Notes under the pieces: generated by a model
Seen by the model: the letters and a program-made list of their open reading frames with translations, nothing else
Database searches by the model: none
Told to the model about the DNA's origin: nothing
Translations under genes and position numbers: made by a program
Assembly: GCA_016930875.1 (NCBI GenBank)
Contig: JAFGFW010000202.1
Coordinates: forward strand, 1 to 34,544
DNA from: Deltaproteobacteria bacterium
GTDB taxonomy: Bacteria; Desulfobacterota; Desulfobacteria; Desulfobacterales; C00003060
DNA: 34,544 nt
Direction: 5' to 3'
Shown here: positions 34,239-34,544 of the stretch, piece after piece
Position numbering within the stretch: position 1 is the stretch's first letter
Layout of the letters: every line of letters starts with the position of its first letter

Positions 34239-34544
34239 CAGTCCGCCGAATTTTTTGCTGCTGAAAAACCAACGCGGCAAAGTACGCACACTACACGTTG
34301 TGTCCGATGGCATTTGTTACGTATACCTGCATCTGCAGTGCAGGTGTATCCAAGCATGTTTGTAGTCTCGTTATGTATGATATATCGTAACCGTTCACAG
34401 GTTGCATTTATGCCGTACGGAATTGTTTTGAAAGATGAACGTCGAACATCGAACATCGAACGTCCAACGTCGAATGAAAAACGAATATCCAATAACGAAC
34501 ATTCAACCTGTCGAGAGCCTCAAGGTCGTGCGACGGCTATTTCT
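34239..34544. other. Non-coding right end with heptamer repeat
   Basis: No believable gene. It contains the tandem repeat at 34437-34474 and several direct 8-10 bp echoes further right (CCAATAACGAAC). No terminator with a T-run was seen after the kinase stop. Confidence 0.5.
34437..34474. repeat. GAACATC heptamer tandem repeat
   Basis: About five and a half units of a 7-bp motif (GAACGTC, GAACATC, GAACATC, GAACGTC, CAACGTC, GAAT). Variation between units is A/G at position 5 and one C for G. Such heptamer arrays are dispersed between genes in several deltaproteobacterial and related genomes; function unknown. Confidence 0.65.

Noticed and set aside
34208-34492. 94-codon minus-strand frame at the right edge
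   Set aside because: Its N-terminal part is translated from the heptamer repeat and the rest overlaps the kinase 3' end antisense.
1-34544. CRISPR arrays, tRNA or rRNA genes, complete insertion sequences
   Set aside because: No regularly spaced repeats with unique spacers, no cloverleaf or rRNA-like stretches, and no transposase frame were seen by eye.

Overview
The window looks like a chromosomal segment of a Gram-negative anaerobe, most likely a deltaproteobacterium (Desulfobacterota). This is an inference from gene content and gene order, not from a marker gene: a HemD-HemE fusion in a hemE-hemH-hemY type cluster, a WtpABC-type tungstate/molybdate importer, a yajC-secD-secF-cpoB-dprA-topA block, a large PAS-rich hybrid histidine kinase, and many short palindromic or tandem intergenic repeats. 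No rRNA, tRNA, CRISPR array or complete insertion sequence was seen.

Layout. From 106 to 4795 (minus strand) lies a heme block: hemDE fusion, hemH, then hemY. Directly upstream of it on the same strand (4880-8681) is an oxyanion module: a HTH plus binding-protein-like regulator, then wtpA, wtpB and wtpC. Each module has its own recognisable sigma70-like promoter.

From about 8,900 to 17,700 is an accessory region made largely of broken genes. It holds an antitoxin with a truncated vapC, an internal piece of an HDOD gene, an apparently intact SbcD/SbcC-like pair, the first ~50 codons of a PglZ-domain gene spliced to the tail of a RhuM-type gene, an intact AlbA_2/Schlafen-type ATP-binding protein, a truncated second sbcD 5' end, scraps of other genes, an excisionase-like HTH gene with an in-frame stop inside a small palindrome, and an intact BrnT-like/CopG-like toxin-antitoxin pair whose promoter implies a leaderless mRNA. 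It reads as a decayed defence or mobile island with a few survivors.

From 17,712 to 25,047 (minus) is an ordinary block running yajC, secD, secF, cpoB, dprA, topA, tightly spaced and probably co-transcribed; three of its genes begin with TTG preceded by good Shine-Dalgarno sequences. Then come a putative lipoprotein, purB, a LysM-like membrane-anchored protein and a zinc-dependent phospholipase C family protein (all minus). On the plus strand follow an Atg22/UMF1-type MFS transporter, about 1 kb of degenerate sequence with a probable methyltransferase remnant, and an 818-residue hybrid histidine kinase.

I found no clear complete novel system. The best leads are the rearranged defence island with a 157-bp direct duplication of the sbcD 5' end flanking the AlbA_2 gene, the HemD-HemE fusion beside a coproporphyrin-type-looking ferrochelatase, the leaderless toxin-antitoxin operon, and several families of short repeats that sit at or inside gene ends and may have caused some of the breaks.
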